Below are positions 1 through 6,290 of a stretch of 64,000 nucleotides of DNA, piece by piece (position 1 is the stretch's first letter; every line of letters begins with the position of its first letter). Source of the stretch: Flavobacterium jejuense (GTDB taxonomy: Bacteria; Bacteroidota; Bacteroidia; Flavobacteriales; Flavobacteriaceae); assembly GCF_006491595.2 (NCBI RefSeq), contig NZ_VEVQ02000013.1:1-64000 (forward strand), written 5' to 3'. A program made the position numbers and the translations under genes. The notes beneath the pieces were generated by a model. It was not told the DNA's origin, made no database searches, and saw only the letters and a program-made list of their open reading frames with translations.

Positions 1-76
1 CTAAAGACTCAAATAAATCATCATATTGCCCTTTGTATGATTCTTCATAAAGTTTGATTAATTCAATGTCTTTCAT
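1..76 (-). CDS. 5' end of an unidentified small protein (truncated by window edge)
   Basis: An ATG at 74-76 on the minus strand opens 25 codons before the window ends, starting MKDIELIKLYEESYKGQYDD. It sits about 33 bases beyond a cassette-like palindrome and in the same direction as the other cassette genes, so it is probably the gene of the next cassette. The visible part is charged and helical and too short to assign a family. Confidence 0.5.
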   Translation of the reverse strand, partial: MKDIELIKLYEESYKGQYDDLFESL

Positions 77-100
77 TTAAGATACGGATGTTTTTTCGTA

Positions 101-238
101 TTACAGGTAACGTGTTTGTATAAGATTAGTTGCGTGGTTCAAGCACCTAATTTAGCAAATACAAACCGAATAGAAAATCCGCGAGGATTTTCGCAAGTAA
201 GCTTGCACTAGCAATTAATTTTATACGGTGTTGGCATT
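101..238 (-). repeat. attC-like imperfect palindrome (site B)
   Basis: Outer arms pair as GTGTTTGTATAAGATTAGTTGCG (112-134, plus strand) with GCAATTAATTTTATACGGTGTTG (211-233), interrupted by small mismatches. Inside lie two perfect hairpins: GAAAATCC-GCGA-GGATTTTC (173-192) and GCAAG-TAAG-CTTGC (193-206). One end carries AAC at 109-111 (read GTT on minus) and the other GTTGGCATT (230-238). The latter is the exact inverse complement of AATGCCAAC at 1001-1009, which opens the same gene block. The inner segment TTCAAGCACC matches TTCGAAGCACC of site A. Length of about 135 bases fits the longer integron attC sites. It fills the gene gap 77-245. Confidence 0.7.
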
Positions 239-245
239 TCGTTTT

Positions 246-716
246 TTATTCAAAATCATAAACAGTTACCTTTATATTCCTGTTTATTAATTCCTCTTTT
301 ATTATTGGCTCAATTTCATTCCATTTTCCACCTGCAAGTCCACAACCAATTCTTGGCATATGCACAGAAAAATCATTTCCTTCTGCAAAATCAGCAACTT
401 TTTTCAAGCAATTTCTAACAGCTTTATATCTAATTGGAATTTCAGTTTTAGATTTTCTTATTTTATGTTGTCCAATCATATTAGCTATAAATAAGTCAGA
501 TTCAATTTTTACAAACTGAACCTCTCCAAGTTCAAAATTCACTCCAGCTTTAAACCATTCTTTGTATAGTAATTCTGGATTTTTCCATCTTTTTGATATT
601 GCTAAAACAAAACCTTTTCCCCAAGCTCCAATATCGTTACAAATATGAACAATTAATTTATTCCCAATTCCAATTGGATAAGTTGCATCTCCTTTTATGT
701 ATTCTATCTTTTCCAA
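246..716 (-). CDS. Macro-domain (ADP-ribose-binding) protein
   Basis: A 156-residue stand-alone macro domain. It has the early GDAT loop (residues 9-12), a HICNDIGAWGKGF segment (24-36) where the domain binds distal ribose, and the IGCGLAGGKW glycine loop (about 122-131) that cradles the diphosphate. Relatives hydrolyse ADP-ribose-1''-phosphate or remove ADP-ribose from proteins or nucleic acids; which substrate applies here cannot be read from sequence. The only possible start is a TTG at 714-716, 13 bases inside the end of the preceding gene, so translation is probably coupled. It is the distal gene of cassette 2. No DarT-like toxin is adjacent. Family call firm, reaction open. Confidence 0.85.
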   Translation of the reverse strand: MEKIEYIKGDATYPIGIGNKLIVHICNDIGAWGKGFVLAISKRWKNPELLYKEWFKAGVNFELGEVQFVKIESDLFIANMIGQHKIRKSKTEIPIRYKAVRNCLKKVADFAEGNDFSVHMPRIGCGLAGGKWNEIEPIIKEELINRNIKVTVYDFE

Positions 717-967
717 TTTATTTCAAATTCTTCTTTTGTGCATTCAACCCCATTAAATTCAGTTAAATCCAATTTTTGGTCTCCAAGAAAGCCAAATTCA
801 TCTTCGAGTTTTTCTTCTGAATATTTGAGAATTTCCCCATTTTCATAGATTTCTATTTGTCTGCTTGGAAACTGGTCATTTCCGATTTCAAAATACCATA
901 GTGAAAATCCCCAATTGTCGAATTTATCTCCTCTTAATTCATTCCATTTGTACTTATAATATTTCAT
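704..967 (-). CDS. Small acidic hypothetical protein, DUF6881-like
   Basis: An 87-residue protein starting MKYYKYKWNEL at an ATG (965-967). The layout of aromatic-rich strands (YYKYKW, LWYFEI), a central RQIEIYENGEILKYSEE segment and an acidic C-terminal half resembles the short DUF6881 proteins often met in cassette or polymorphic-toxin surroundings, but the match is from memory and tentative. It has no signal peptide or membrane segment. Its last 13 bases overlap the macro-domain gene, so the two are likely co-translated. Function unknown; an immunity-like or accessory role would be a guess. Confidence 0.7.
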   Translation of the reverse strand: MKYYKYKWNELRGDKFDNWGFSLWYFEIGNDQFPSRQIEIYENGEILKYSEEKLEDEFGFLGDQKLDLTEFNGVECTKEEFEINWKR

Positions 968-1000
968 ATTTTTTCAATTTTCTGATTTCGCTCAGAAATG

Positions 1001-1139
1001 AATGCCAACGGTTAGTATATGAAAAGTAGGCGATTTCGAAGCACCGAACTTTCGATTAAGAAAAAAGTTTGATGCGAGCCAAAAGCCTTGAATTTACTAC
1101 TATCTCGCCTATTTTTTATATACATTGTTGTGGGCAGTG
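1001..1139 (-). repeat. attC-like imperfect palindrome (site A)
   Basis: Plus-strand arms CAACGGTTAGTATATG... (from 1006) and ...TATATACATTGTTG (to 1130) pair after one or two bulges, extended inward by GTAGGCGA (1026-1033) against TCGCC (1105-1109). One end reads AATGCCAAC (1001-1009) and the other GTTGTGGGC (1127-1135), the exact inverse complement of GCCCACAAC at 5073-5081 at the far end of the same gene block; extended to 13 bases the match is 12/13. The last codons and stop of the methyltransferase gene lie inside this arm. Occupies the gene gap 968-1108. Confidence 0.75.
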
Positions 1140-1747
1140 TTTTCTATTCTTTTTTGGCATTTCATCAGGTACATTGGCTGATTTTCATCCACTTCTGTGA
1201 TTTCAAAAAGTCCAAATTTGTCAAACTCTGAATTTACCGATTCTTGGTCGTAATAGAATATTTTAGCCCCTTTATGTATTTCATAGCGGTCTTTGCTTAT
1301 CAATTCGCCTTGACCATATTGCTTTGCATTTTTGTTTATAGCAGTAAAAATCATAAATCCGTTTTCGTTCAATTGGCTGTAGCAATCTTGAATTAGCTTT
1401 TTTCTTTCTTCGCTGTCCAATAAATGAATAAGAGCATAACAAAAAATGCCGTCATATTTTTTGTTGTCAAAAGACATTTCGGTTACAGAACCGTGAAAAA
1501 TGTGTAATTCAGAACCGTAATGCTTTTTTGCAATTTCTATGGCTGTTTTTGAAATTTCAATTCCTGTAACTTCAATCCCATTATTGATAAATGGTTGAGC
1601 ATTTCGTCCGTATCCAATTCCCGGAATCAGAACCGTTTTGACATGGTTTTCAACAAAGAATTCTTTGGCAATCAAAGCCGATTTTGCGGAGTTCAAACCC
1701 CACATTTCTTGCTTGTTGTTAAATGCTGTTTCCCAAAATTCTGTCAT
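1109..1747 (-). CDS. SAM-dependent methyltransferase (class I, TehB/thiopurine-like)
   Basis: 212 residues with a Rossmann-type SAM-binding motif I VLIPGIGYGRNAQPF (about 39-53), an acidic motif EVTGIEIS and a DGIFCYALIHLL motif (about 105-116) with a following helix-strand C-terminal half. Such proteins methylate small molecules or toxic compounds such as tellurite or thiols; substrate not determinable. The last nine residues (AHNNVYKK and stop, 1109-1135) are encoded by the arm of palindrome A, so the reading frame borrows its end from the recombination site, as often seen in integron cassettes. A degraded relative of its C-terminus lies at 4930-4997. Confidence 0.8.
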   Translation of the reverse strand: MTEFWETAFNNKQEMWGLNSAKSALIAKEFFVENHVKTVLIPGIGYGRNAQPFINNGIEVTGIEISKTAIEIAKKHYGSELHIFHGSVTEMSFDNKKYDGIFCYALIHLLDSEERKKLIQDCYSQLNENGFMIFTAINKNAKQYGQGELISKDRYEIHKGAKIFYYDQESVNSEFDKFGLFEITEVDENQPMYLMKCQKRIENTAHNNVYKK

Positions 1748-1800
1748 AATTTTTCAAATGTACGTGTATTTGAATTTAAGAATAAACTGGCCTTGATAAG

Positions 1801-2577
1801 TTAGTTAAGCTTTTTAATTAATTCTGTTGGTGATATACCAAAATGCTTTTTAAACGCAAACGAAAAATGTGAAAGCGTTTCAAAACCCAAATCGAGATAT
1901 ACTTCAGTCGGTTTTTTATTCTTTTGGTCAATAAGAAAATAAGCTTCTTTTAAACGTTTTTGCGTTAGCCATCGACTTGGTGTTTCATTAAATATTTCCT
2001 TAAAATCTCTTTTGAAAGCTGAAAGACTTCGTCCCGTAAGAAAGGCAAAGTGCTGTATTGAAACGTTGAATGTGAAATTGGTCTCCATAAATGATTCTAA
2101 ATCTATTTTATGCGGAACAGAAAAGTCAAAAAATAGTCCTGCTAACTCAGGCTGATTTTTAAGCAAAATAAAAAGCAATTCTTCATATTTAATTTCCTGA
2201 AACGTTTTGTCAATATTTTGGTTGTTTTTCAAATACGGACTTAAGGATTGAATGAACGACAATAGCAATTCATTATTCGGGATTTTTAAGAACGTATCTT
2301 TAGTAGTAAGCGTAACGGGTTTTATATGGTGTTTTTTTTGAATTACTTTCAGAAAATCTTCGTCAAAACAAAAGAACTTGTATTCGATGTTTGACTTTAC
2401 TTTGTATCGTGCTAACCTATTCTTACGGGCAATGCAAATATCACCTTCCTGAAAAGTGTAATTTTTATTCCCATCATAACATTCCAGCGTTCCTTTTTCT
2501 AAATAAACGAACACGTGGTCTGGTATAAACTGTTCGGTTAAAATGTTAGGTTGTAAATCTTTACTTCTATCAATCAT
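1801..2577 (-). CDS. AraC-family transcriptional regulator
   Basis: 258 residues. The N-terminal part (about 1-100) looks like a cupin-type sensor (VFVYLEKGTLECYDG, FQEGDICIARKNR). The C-terminal 95 residues form the two-helix-turn-helix AraC domain: HFAFLTGRSLSAFKRDFKEI, TPSRWLTQKRL and the signature YLDLGFETLSHFSFAFKKHFG. It lies 13 bases after the DUF2147 gene on the same strand, so it is likely transcribed with the upstream epimerase group and may control it. The ligand is unknown. Confidence 0.88.
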   Translation of the reverse strand: MIDRSKDLQPNILTEQFIPDHVFVYLEKGTLECYDGNKNYTFQEGDICIARKNRLARYKVKSNIEYKFFCFDEDFLKVIQKKHHIKPVTLTTKDTFLKIPNNELLLSFIQSLSPYLKNNQNIDKTFQEIKYEELLFILLKNQPELAGLFFDFSVPHKIDLESFMETNFTFNVSIQHFAFLTGRSLSAFKRDFKEIFNETPSRWLTQKRLKEAYFLIDQKNKKPTEVYLDLGFETLSHFSFAFKKHFGISPTELIKKLN

Positions 2578-2590
2578 TAAAAAGCATTTT

Positions 2591-3064
2591 TTATTGAACT
2601 CTTGTCCACTTTTTTGTCGTTCCTAAAATAGGAATTCCTACATAAATCCGAACACGAAGCTCTTCGCCTTTAAAGTACATTTTACATTTCATAGATTTTC
2701 CTAATTTAGCCATATATATTTCACCACCTTTATATGCACCTTTTTCAAAGGTCATTTCGGAAATAAATTCCATATTTTTTAGCGTTCTGTCTCGCAAACT
2801 TTTATCAGGATTTTTGCTGTCTTGTGTAAGCGTAACACCATCATCTTCATATAGTTCAAGTCCCCATCCTTCTATTAATCTGCCTTTATATGAGTCATTA
2901 GATTTGTAAATTTCCATTCTAGAATCTTTGGCTTTACTTACCCAAGTACCAATTATTTTATCAGAATCTTTAAAGTCCTTATCTATGTCTGGTGTCTGTG
3001 CCATTATTACTGTAACTATGAGAAGAATTGTGGTAATGATTATAAAATATCGCCTTTTTTTCAT
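2591..3064 (-). CDS. Secreted DUF2147-family protein
   Basis: 157 residues with an N-terminal hydrophobic signal or anchor (KKRRYFIIITTILLIVTVI, 2-20) ending near AQT. The mature part follows the DUF2147 plan: GTWVSKAKDSRMEIYKS, then LRDRTLKNMEFISEMTFEKGAYKGGEIY, and the terminal RIYVGIPILGTTKKWTRV strand pair. DUF2147 proteins are small exported beta-barrels of lipocalin-like shape with no proven reaction. Located between the SnoaL-like and AraC genes in the same direction. Confidence 0.8.
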   Translation of the reverse strand: MKKRRYFIIITTILLIVTVIMAQTPDIDKDFKDSDKIIGTWVSKAKDSRMEIYKSNDSYKGRLIEGWGLELYEDDGVTLTQDSKNPDKSLRDRTLKNMEFISEMTFEKGAYKGGEIYMAKLGKSMKCKMYFKGEELRVRIYVGIPILGTTKKWTRVQ

Positions 3065-3146
3065 TTGAGTTTTTTATTTAATGCTGTCATATTTATTATG
3101 CTTTCCATCCATTAAGGCTGTTTGTCTAATACGAATAAATGTATCT

Positions 3147-3755
3147 CTACTGCTCACCTTTCAACCATGCCATTTCTTTTTCATAAAACGCTGTAATCGC
3201 TTCAGGTTTATCTTCACCTAACAAATCGTTTTTAGGCTCTATACCAAGATTTTTGATATTATAGGAAATGAAGCGATACGAAGGCCTGTATTTCTTCAGT
3301 GATTCGGTATCAAGGATTAGCGTAGTGCCTGGTATAGTGGGCGTAAGTGTATCCCGTTCGTAGATTGCGGTAAGTTTTACTATACGCCATATTCCACCTA
3401 AGCGTATGGCACGATATTGTGAACGTGTATAAGAAACAAGGTCGGCTTCAACATCTCCAATAATATTTCGGAATTCAATAGCAAGGGGCAATTCAACGTA
3501 TGCTCTGTCACCATTTACTTGTACGCTGGGTGGTGAAAGCCGGTGTCGCCCCTGAACTGAATGAAGCCGAGTTTGTTCAACAAATTCAGCCCCAGTTCCT
3601 TTGAACCAACTTATTTCAACCAGAGAGTCATCTGCAAAACAATCCTTCCATTTTTCGCACCAACCTCTGTCTCGGTAATGACGTTCGTTTATTACCAATT
3701 GAGACACTGCTTGAATATCCATTGAATGTTTTATTTTGAATTCTAAATTATTCAT
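3147..3755 (-). CDS. SnoaL-like / NTF2-fold protein
   Basis: 202 residues. The first 140 fit the NTF2-like cone fold: an N-terminal helix pair (MDIQAVSQLVINERHYRDRGWCEKWKDCFADD), then strands ending in SYTRSQYRAIRLGGIWRIVKLTAIYERDTL. Members act as isomerases, dehydratases or simple binding proteins on small hydrophobic compounds; in flavobacteria they often sit beside short-chain reductases and AraC regulators, as here. The C-terminal 60 residues extend the fold (SYRFISYNIKNLGIEPKNDL). It lies 22 bases downstream of the epimerase gene, so the two probably act in one pathway on the same substrate. Confidence 0.78.
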   Translation of the reverse strand: MNNLEFKIKHSMDIQAVSQLVINERHYRDRGWCEKWKDCFADDSLVEISWFKGTGAEFVEQTRLHSVQGRHRLSPPSVQVNGDRAYVELPLAIEFRNIIGDVEADLVSYTRSQYRAIRLGGIWRIVKLTAIYERDTLTPTIPGTTLILDTESLKKYRPSYRFISYNIKNLGIEPKNDLLGEDKPEAITAFYEKEMAWLKGEQ

Positions 3756-3777
3756 AATTAAAATCTCTTAAGTTGTA

Positions 3778-4821
3778 TTAATTGGAAGTGATAATATCAT
3801 ATTTCACCAAACTTTCCACAGAAGCCATTATAGCCTCTTCGTTAGTTGCTATTGGTGTCCAATCTAAAATATCTTTGGCTTGTGCATTGCTTACATTTCT
3901 ATTCACTTTTATTAACATAACCCCTTGTTTGGCTTGTGCATTAAATAGGGAACCAAATTTTACCAGAAATACAGGTAATGTTTTGGTTGACACTTTTGAA
4001 GAAATATCAGGAAATGTTTTTCGTAAAAATATTGCAATTTCAGGCATTGATATTTGTCCATCGGCAGTAGCAATAAATCTTTTACGGTTTGCATCAGGAG
4101 TTTCCATTGCAAGAATATGTAGGGCTGCCACATCTCGAACATCTACAATGTTCAATGTAATGGGAGGCACAGCTTTCATAGAGCCATCAAGCATATGTTT
4201 CAGGAAATTAAAGCTTTCTGAAACATGAGCATTTAACGAAGGTCCTAAAATGGCAACAGGATTGATAGTTGCAAATTCCAAATTGCTACCTTCATTTTTG
4301 ATAAAATTCCAAGCGGCTTTTTCTGCTAAGGTTTTTGATTTTTCGTAAACAGAAAGGCCGCTAAGTTTAGTATCTGTCCAATCAGCTTCTGTTGTAGCTC
4401 TGGTTTTATCGGTCTGGCTAAAACCTACCGCTCCAAAGTTTGAGGTCATCACCACTCGTTTTACACCTTCTTTTTTAGCAAATTTTAGCACACGAAGTAT
4501 CCCTTCTACTGCAGGACGAATTGCCTCATTTTCATCTTTTGGGACTTCAAAAAAAACGGGTGAGGCAACACTCAATACATATTTGCAACCTTGCATTGCT
4601 TTGTCCCAGTTTTTATCGTCTGTGAGATTCGTTTCAAAAAAAGATAAGTTTTCAAAGGTTGTGATGCCATTAGATTTTAAGCTTTCGATTACGTTGTCTA
4701 TACTTTTTAAAGAACGAAGCGTTGTGTTTACCTTATATCCTTTTTGTAATAGTTGAAAAACTATTTGTAGTCCGACAAAGCCTGTGCCTCCCGTGACTAA
4801 TACCGTTTCTTTTGGTTTCAT
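3778..4821 (-). CDS. NAD(P)-dependent epimerase/reductase (dihydroflavonol-reductase-like SDR)
   Basis: 347 residues of the extended short-chain dehydrogenase family. The dinucleotide-binding loop GGTGFVGLQ is at about 11-19, the basic residue typical of NADPH users follows in TTLRSLKSI, and the catalytic YxxxK is SVYEKSK (about 157-163). Substrate-side VRDVAALHILAMETP matches the aldehyde reductase / dihydroflavonol reductase branch. It probably reduces a small aldehyde or ketone. It is first in the cassette 1 operon; a near-consensus promoter lies at 4843-4870, so the cassette need not depend on a promoter in the recombinase gene. Confidence 0.85.
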   Translation of the reverse strand: MKPKETVLVTGGTGFVGLQIVFQLLQKGYKVNTTLRSLKSIDNVIESLKSNGITTFENLSFFETNLTDDKNWDKAMQGCKYVLSVASPVFFEVPKDENEAIRPAVEGILRVLKFAKKEGVKRVVMTSNFGAVGFSQTDKTRATTEADWTDTKLSGLSVYEKSKTLAEKAAWNFIKNEGSNLEFATINPVAILGPSLNAHVSESFNFLKHMLDGSMKAVPPITLNIVDVRDVAALHILAMETPDANRKRFIATADGQISMPEIAIFLRKTFPDISSKVSTKTLPVFLVKFGSLFNAQAKQGVMLIKVNRNVSNAQAKDILDWTPIATNEEAIMASVESLVKYDIITSN

Positions 4822-4842
4822 TTCTTTTTAATATTTATAGTA

Positions 4843-4870
4843 CAAAGGTGCCCATAAATATTTCAATCAA
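4843..4870 (-). promoter_or_regulatory. Candidate promoter of the epimerase operon
   Basis: On the minus strand TTG (4868-4870), a 17-base spacer and CACCTTTG (4843-4850), one mismatch from the Bacteroidota -7 consensus TAnnTTTG. It lies 22 bases before the epimerase ATG. Confidence 0.45.
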
Positions 4871-4929
4871 CTTTCTTCAAAAGTCCAAGTTGTTTTTCTT
4901 GAAAGGTTCAGGTTTGGGGTTTACAATTT

Positions 4930-4997
4930 ATAAAAACATTAGTTGATTTTAATCCACCTCTATGATTTCAAAAAGTCCATATTCTCCAACCTCATTT
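4930..4997 (-). pseudogene. Remnant of a second methyltransferase C-terminus
   Basis: Translation on the minus strand gives ENEVGEYGLFEIIEVD-stop-NQLMFL-stop, a clear relative of the C-terminus of the methyltransferase at 1109-1747 (KFGLFEITEVDENQPMYLM). Over 42 bases (4938-4979 against 1173-1214) about 37 match. The in-frame TAA replaces the GAA of the intact gene. No upstream part of the gene is present. It is the scar of an older cassette at the recombinase-proximal end. The rest of the gap 4822-5179 holds the epimerase promoter and the recombinase-adjacent repeat site. Confidence 0.7.
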
Positions 4998-5068
4998 TCA
5001 TTTTCGGTGTTCAACGTGCAAATTGTTTTCTGACGGGAATTTGTAACGGCTGTTCGTAGGTTTGTTCA

Positions 5069-5153
5069 CATTGCCCACAACTTGTTTATATGTATGACGC
5101 AGTCATACATATCTCTCTATTTTTGGGTAGATATGTATGATAAACATCATACA
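5069..5153 (-). repeat. attI-like site next to the recombinase gene (site C)
   Basis: GCCCACAAC (5073-5081) is the core that matches, in inverse complement, the outer end of palindrome A. Beside it are four copies of an ATGTATGA-like half-site: a perfect pair ATATGTATGAC-GCA-GTCATACATAT (5088-5112) and a second pair TGTATGAT-AAAC-ATCATACA (5134-5153). This array of recombinase-binding-type half-sites lies just beyond the recombinase stop codon. It lacks the long arms of sites A and B, as attI sites lack those of attC. Confidence 0.6.
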
Positions 5154-5179
5154 GTATTTCATTTGTAAATATATAAAAA

Positions 5180-6220
5180 TCAGTACAATTCATCAAATGG
5201 ACTTTTAATTTGTTGTATGCTTTTTGTACTTACATGCGTGTATATTTCAGTTGTTTTACTACTATTATGACCTAATAATTCTTGAATATAACGTAAATCT
5301 GTTCCACTTTCAAGTAGATGTGTGGCATAACTGTGTCGCAACCAATGTAAGGTTACGGGTTTAGTAATTTTTGTTTTTTGTAAGGCTTGTTTTAGAATAC
5401 TTTGCAGACTTTGTTCAGAATATTGTTCCCCTTTATTTTGTCCTTCAAATAACCAAGTCTTAGGTTTATATGCTATATAATAATTCCGTAACATTTCTAA
5501 TATTTTTGGAGATAATGGAGTAATTCTATCTTTTTTGCCTTTAGATTGTCTAATTATTACAATATTTCTTTTAGAATCAATATCGTTTGGTCTTAAATTT
5601 AATAATTCACTTCTTCTCAAACCACAGCTGTAAATCATGGAAAGCATTACTTTATGTTTTAAATTAGTATGTGCAGAAAGAATTTGTTTTACTTCCTCCT
5701 TACTCAAAACATTAGGTAAAACTTTTTCTCGTTGTGGACGATGAATTTTATCAATGACAAGGATTTCATTGTGAATGGTTTTGAAATATAATTTTATAGC
5801 ATTCACAAGTTGGTTTTGGTAAGAGGAAGAAAGTCTGTTTTTTAGAATGTATTCAATAGTATATAGAATAACATCATCGTTTGTGATTTCAAAAACAGAT
5901 TTATGATTGAAAAACGTTAAAAACGATTTTAGTGCCTCTCCATAAGTTTTGATAGTATTGTCGCTGTATCGTTTAGATTGTAACCAGTGTTTAAACTTTC
6001 TCAATTCTTGTATTCCTTCATCTGAAGGAACAGGAGTTGAAGGAATTCTGAAACGATTTCTATTTTCAATGGTATCTGGCAAATGCCAATATCCTTTTGA
6101 AACACTCCATCGTGCATCTTTAAAAGTTTTGATACGAGCAATTAGTCTAGCATCTTTATCAAAAATAACAGCAATACGTTTTTCCTTTTTATAGGTAATT
6201 AATTGGGCTCTCCAGTTCAT
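5180..6220 (-). CDS. Tyrosine recombinase (integron-integrase-like, Xer branch)
   Basis: 346 residues from the first ATG (6218-6220); a TTG eight codons upstream is the alternative. Residues 1-60 form a Bacteroidota-specific N-terminal extension (ITYKKEKRIAVIFDKDARLI, DARWSVSKGYWHLPDT). Residues 66-155 are the SAM-like DNA-binding core domain. The catalytic domain has R202 (CGLRRSELL), the beta-hairpin lysine in KGKKDR (227-232), H292 and R295 (LHWLRHSYATH), H318 (LGH) and the nucleophile Y327 (TEIYTHVS). Spacing between KGKKDR and HWLRH is short, so the extra helix that marks IntI is absent. The gene points into the cassettes, in the same direction as their genes. Probable role: excision and insertion of the neighbouring cassettes. 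Confidence 0.85.
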   Translation of the reverse strand: MNWRAQLITYKKEKRIAVIFDKDARLIARIKTFKDARWSVSKGYWHLPDTIENRNRFRIPSTPVPSDEGIQELRKFKHWLQSKRYSDNTIKTYGEALKSFLTFFNHKSVFEITNDDVILYTIEYILKNRLSSSYQNQLVNAIKLYFKTIHNEILVIDKIHRPQREKVLPNVLSKEEVKQILSAHTNLKHKVMLSMIYSCGLRRSELLNLRPNDIDSKRNIVIIRQSKGKKDRITPLSPKILEMLRNYYIAYKPKTWLFEGQNKGEQYSEQSLQSILKQALQKTKITKPVTLHWLRHSYATHLLESGTDLRYIQELLGHNSSKTTEIYTHVSTKSIQQIKSPFDELY

Positions 6221-6290
6221 TTTGTGTGGCTTATATACAATCAAAAATAAGAAAGAAAAATAAGATTAAAAAGAACTCTAAAAAAATAGA

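Larger units (their letters stand above)
111..1008 (-). mobile_element. Gene cassette 2 (small acidic protein plus macro-domain protein)
   Basis: Boundaries are placed at the GTT triplets of the two palindromes that flank this block, read on the minus strand. The block begins GTTGGCATT, contains two overlapping genes in the same orientation and ends in palindrome B whose outer arm AATGCCAAC is the perfect inverse complement of the start. In integrons this arises because both ends form one site when the cassette is circular. Exact cut points are inferred by analogy with the G/TT cut of integron cassettes. Confidence 0.6.
1009..5080 (-). mobile_element. Gene cassette 1 (large, five genes plus a remnant)
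   Basis: Read on the minus strand the block opens with GTTGTGGGC next to the recombinase gene, then holds a methyltransferase remnant, epimerase, SnoaL-like, DUF2147, AraC and methyltransferase genes, and closes with palindrome A whose outer arm is the inverse complement of the opening bases. About 4.1 kb is long for a cassette, so it may be a fusion of smaller cassettes that have lost their internal sites; two methyltransferase-derived ends support this. Confidence 0.55.

Noticed and set aside
246..967. DarTG-type toxin-antitoxin pair
   Set aside because: The partner of the macro-domain protein has no ADP-ribosyltransferase motifs and is only 87 residues, so it is not a DarT.
1595..1804. 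Plus-strand open frame of 69 codons inside the methyltransferase gene
   Set aside because: It is the antisense shadow of a gene with clear SAM-binding motifs and shows no family likeness.
5180..6220. Integrase of a prophage or conjugative transposon
   Set aside because: No phage, relaxase, mobilisation or transfer genes lie on either side, and the neighbouring palindromes follow the cassette end-pairing rule instead.
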